A DNA stretch of 64,000 nt from Thiocapsa roseopersicina (GTDB lineage: Bacteria > Pseudomonadota > Gammaproteobacteria > Chromatiales > Chromatiaceae): the NCBI RefSeq assembly GCF_900106925.1, contig NZ_FNNZ01000024.1:1-64000 (forward strand), read 5' to 3'. Below are positions 61,210 to 64,000 of this stretch, piece after piece. Numbering within the stretch: the stretch's first letter is position 1; each line of letters opens with the position of its first letter. The notes beneath the pieces were generated by a model, which was not told the origin of the DNA, did not search any database, and worked only from the letters and a program-made list of their open reading frames with translations. A program made the position numbers and the translations under genes.

Positions 61210-61702
61210 GTAGAGCATGCCGTCCCCGTAGCGAAAGCGCACTTCGGGGCTGCGCCGGATAGCTGCTTGAAACGCTGAAGGGGCCTTGCTGACCCTGACC
61301 GACCGTCCAAGTCCCGGCTCCCTCGTGACATTGCTCCCGCGGTGTCACGGCTCTCGCGGTCCTCCGCGCCAGAGGCCCCTTTCGGCTTGCATGATCAACG
61401 AGGCACGGAACGACATCAGGCGGATTCCGGCCCCCCGAGTAGCACCCACGCATCCGCCTGCTACACTGGACCCGTCGTTCTCGGCGAATGATCTGTCGGG
61501 CGTCAGGATCCAGCTCGACTGGACCCTGAGACGCCGGGGCGTTCGGAGAGGATCTTCGACAGGCTGCACCCATTGAAGCACGTTGAGGCGATCTGCGGGG
61601 CACGAGTACACCATGGTCCGTTGCGCACATCGCGGAATCCCGAGGCCCTAAAATTCGCCTCGTACCAAATCCAATGATGACCAAAGCAGGGAGAGCTAAA
61701 CC
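61210..61702. other. 493-bp intergenic stretch, nothing recognised
   Basis: No gene or RNA recognised. Short frames on both strands are Arg/Pro-rich with no family look. GGGGCC and GGCCCC segments about 90 nt apart could pair. It marks the border to the more A/T-rich end of the window. Confidence 0.4.
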
Positions 61703-62458
61703 ATGACCGCATTCGACTCTATCGTCACCCCGATCGCATCAGTGATCAACTCCCTACCCACCGGCCGTTATGGGGAGGTCCTCTTCGAGAACTTGGCTTC
61801 CGACGATCTTCCGAACCCCGAATTCTTCCTCCATCCTGATCCGGATGTCCACGAAGGACCAGATGACCATCAGCGTCTGAGAGCCATGTCCGAAACCACA
61901 CCTCTACTGGGGCTCTATGTGCCGATGCACAGTCCCGGGCAGTTGATTCTATTCAGCAACAATCTCCGCTGCTTCTACTGGTCGCTGATGCTGAATCATC
62001 GACATGGTCTGCCTTACCTGACGCCGCTCGATCTTCAGGGTGCACTGGATCTAGTGATCAGAAAGACCTACCAGCATGAGCTGTTCCATTTTCATTGCGA
62101 CGTCCTGCGCCAACTTCTCGGTAGCCAGTACCGTCGCGATCACGAAGAAGCACTGGCTGTCGCGTGGTCACGGCAGCAAATCACCGGCCAGCGAGGCGTA
62201 TGGAACAGCAAGATCGGCAGAATGAATGGAGTGCTCTATGCACGTTTACTCGACGCCGCATTTGCTTTCCGTTCGCCCGGCTATCGCGATTGGCCACAGT
62301 TCGCAGACGATAGTCGCTTTCGTCCCGCATTGATAAGCTACCTTGCCGATCCTAATGCACTATCACACCTCGAAGCGAATGGTATAAGCAATCTGCCTGA
62401 CCTTCTGGTTGGTTTGGTGGGTCGCGTTTCCGGCGGGCTCGTTGAATCGGCGATCTAA
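61703..62458 (+). CDS. hypothetical protein with HEXXH motif (putative metallopeptidase-like)
   Basis: A 251-residue protein not assigned to a family. It holds HELFHFH (His125, Glu126, His129), the zinc-metalloprotease pattern HEXXH, in a predicted helix, and an acidic pair about 20 residues on (DHEEALAVA, Glu148/149) that could supply a third zinc ligand. No signal peptide or membrane segment is seen, so it is cytoplasmic. It precedes the PD-(D/E)XK gene by 101 bp on the same strand. The motif is short and could be a coincidence. Confidence 0.65.
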   Translation: MTAFDSIVTPIASVINSLPTGRYGEVLFENLASDDLPNPEFFLHPDPDVHEGPDDHQRLRAMSETTPLLGLYVPMHSPGQLILFSNNLRCFYWSLMLNHRHGLPYLTPLDLQGALDLVIRKTYQHELFHFHCDVLRQLLGSQYRRDHEEALAVAWSRQQITGQRGVWNSKIGRMNGVLYARLLDAAFAFRSPGYRDWPQFADDSRFRPALISYLADPNALSHLEANGISNLPDLLVGLVGRVSGGLVESAI

Positions 62459-62559
62459 TGCTGACTCGGCGGCGATGGGTTGATCGGAGATACGTACGAC
62501 GGACGAAGTTAGCATTATCGTGGCATTCAAGAGAATGCGTGAATAGGAGGCGATAGAAT

Positions 62560-63945
62560 ATGAGCGTAGCAAGACTGCTCGGGGATATCAACGCACGGTT
62601 CGAAACTAGAACAATGGCGACCAAGAACAGCGTCGGGATCCTTCTGCCGGATGTTTATCGCCGAGTTTCTACTCTTCAGGCGGCGAAGAAACTCGTCGAG
62701 GATCAATTGGCGCCGGATTTTTGCATCTTCGACTACATGAAAAACAATGAGAACGGCCTATCGCGCTGCCTGGCTGATCTCTTCGACCCATGTGGAAGAC
62801 ATGGCCAGCGGAGCCTGTTTCTGAGTACGTTCCTGAAGCAAACTGGTGTTGGTGATTGGATCGAAGTGTCGGGCTGCCCACTCGTCAAGACTGAGAAGAC
62901 GACAAACAAGGGACGTCGAATCGATATTTTTATGGAATTCGATAACGGCGTCATTGGGATAGAGAACAAGCCATGGGCGGGAGATCAGGACCGCCAACTC
63001 TCGGATTATGCGGATTGGCTGGAGACGTTTCCTGGCAAGAACCACTGGACGCTGATCTTTCTCAGCAATAGGGGACCGGGCGAATCAAGCATCGCGGGAG
63101 ATCGGGTTAATTCTCTGACCGAAGAGAAACACTTCTTTCAAATGAGTTACCGTGATCTAGCCGACCGGTTACAGGATAGCGCAGGAAAGACGAAAGCCCT
63201 GACAGTCCGGATCTTTGTTGAAGAACTGGCGAAATATTTACGAACTAGAGTCAATCAGGAGATTGATATGACTGAAGAATACGAAGTGAAGCAAAGCGTC
63301 CTGGCATCCAGCGAGAACCTTGCGGCAGCATTTCTAGTGGCAAATTCGTTCGAGAATATCAAGCGGGATCTACTTCAAAAGCTAGAGAAAGACCTCCGAG
63401 CAGCACTAAGTGAAAAAAGCTACCAACTGCGATACAACAAGGAGTTCTTCAATGGCAGAGGCTGGAACGGCATAGGCATTCTCTTCGATAGAGATCAGGA
63501 TGTATGCCTTTCTTTTGAATTCGACGCCAACGGGTATCGAGAATTTGCCTGGGGAATCGTGAAAACAAAAGAGGAGATCAAAAAGCCTGAGACAACGACG
63601 CTTAAGATTAACGAGATCATGACAACGCTTTTTGGCCACCCCGGAGATCAAGACACGATCTACACATGGTGGCCTTGGTTTATTTATGCAAATGATATTG
63701 AATTCGACAAAGCGTTTCGTGCTTGGCAGAGCAATCCAAAGCCTTGGCAAGCCATGCTCGACGGTTCGTTGGCAAATACCATGGTTGCTATCGCTGTCAA
63801 AGTCCACGACGCTTTCAAAGACCGTATGGATCTTTTGTTGCCGATCACAACGATGTCGGTAGCCGCTGGGGCGCCCAGCCACTCGCAGGATGATGGCGCA
63901 AGTCCCAATCTCTCGGTTCAGGGCAACGTCGAGATGACCGGTTGA
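62560..63945 (+). CDS. PD-(D/E)XK nuclease superfamily protein (PDDEXK_4-like)
   Basis: A 461-residue protein. The N-terminal third carries the nuclease core: NGLSRCLADLFDP, then GRRIDIFMEFDNGVIGIENKPWAGDQDRQLSDYADWL, with Asp122 and E135-N-K137 as the D...ExK motif and the Gln/Asp helix after it. The rest is less conserved, with Trp/Phe-rich beta segments and a poorly structured tail. Relatives are orphan nucleases in defence-rich regions. Base composition is visibly richer in A+T than the rest of the window, suggesting transfer. AGGAGG lies about 11 nt before the ATG. Confidence 0.8.
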   Translation: MSVARLLGDINARFETRTMATKNSVGILLPDVYRRVSTLQAAKKLVEDQLAPDFCIFDYMKNNENGLSRCLADLFDPCGRHGQRSLFLSTFLKQTGVGDWIEVSGCPLVKTEKTTNKGRRIDIFMEFDNGVIGIENKPWAGDQDRQLSDYADWLETFPGKNHWTLIFLSNRGPGESSIAGDRVNSLTEEKHFFQMSYRDLADRLQDSAGKTKALTVRIFVEELAKYLRTRVNQEIDMTEEYEVKQSVLASSENLAAAFLVANSFENIKRDLLQKLEKDLRAALSEKSYQLRYNKEFFNGRGWNGIGILFDRDQDVCLSFEFDANGYREFAWGIVKTKEEIKKPETTTLKINEIMTTLFGHPGDQDTIYTWWPWFIYANDIEFDKAFRAWQSNPKPWQAMLDGSLANTMVAIAVKVHDAFKDRMDLLLPITTMSVAAGAPSHSQDDGASPNLSVQGNVEMTG

Positions 63946-64000
63946 ACGCTGCGACTCAACTCGCTTTCGCTCAACACCGCGGTTTAAGGGCCGGCAGCCA
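63946..64000. repeat. half-site resembling the palindromic element end
   Basis: The sequence CACCGCGGTTTAAGG near 63977-63990 matches the right end of the element family (CGCGGTTTAA). The partner end would lie inside the preceding gene and is not seen, so this is a solitary half-site or the left part of something cut by the window edge. Confidence 0.35.

Overview
The window reads as a chromosomal segment of a GC-rich gammaproteobacterium, most likely a purple sulfur bacterium of the Chromatiaceae (Thiocapsa/Allochromatium type). This is inferred from the gammaproteobacterial mnmG-rsmG-parA-parB-atp gene order, a Gly/Tyr/Pro-rich secreted protein of the sulfur-globule type, NiFe-hydrogenase maturation genes, urease maturation genes, glycogen genes and NnrU. 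No rRNA, tRNA, CRISPR array or complete insertion sequence was recognised.

Layout. 1-1.2 kb: 3' end of an RND efflux pump and a transporter remnant. 1.2-6.4 kb: secreted choice-of-anchor I protein, MgtE, an acetyltransferase and a PAP2 phosphatase. 6.4-9 kb: ureE-ureF-ureG and moaE. 9-16 kb: small unknowns, nnrU, yaiI, glgB diverging from glgC, then thiS-thiG. 16-20 kb: trmB, a fetAB-like ABC exporter and amt. 20-27.8 kb: an exported methyltransferase, an EF-hand protein, a lipase-like hydrolase, speA, hypA, hypB, a sulfur-globule-like protein and a DUF302 protein. 27.7-31.8 kb: two glycosyltransferases and a sugar-nucleotide epimerase. 32.3-50.6 kb, all on the minus strand: a DUF1631 protein, glmS, glmU, a SlyD-like isomerase, the complete atpIBEFHAGDC operon, parB, parA, rsmG and mnmG. 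50.6-54.7 kb: a MoxR-DUF58-transglutaminase operon. 54.8-64 kb: an accessory region with a CheB remnant, a tandem AAA+ ATPase, a DUF433/DUF5615 pair, a partly duplicated nuclease gene with a PUA/EVE-like C-terminal domain, an HEXXH protein and a PD-(D/E)XK protein. The last 1.5 kb is visibly richer in A+T than the rest.

The most unusual signal is a family of dispersed intergenic elements. Each unit is 85-89 bp, bounded by inverted repeats of the type TTAAACCGCGTC...GACGCGGTTTAA. I find twelve units at eight loci. At four loci two units stand in tandem, joined by a 17-21 bp A/T-rich linker. Six gene stop codons (ureG, moaE, thiG, hypA, atpD, moxR) lie in the terminal repeat of a unit. One composite fills the whole gap between the convergent genes ureG and moaE, and another interrupts the ATP synthase operon between atpD and atpC. 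The second interest is the 57.7-64 kb island, which looks like a defence-type region with a candidate modification-dependent nuclease.
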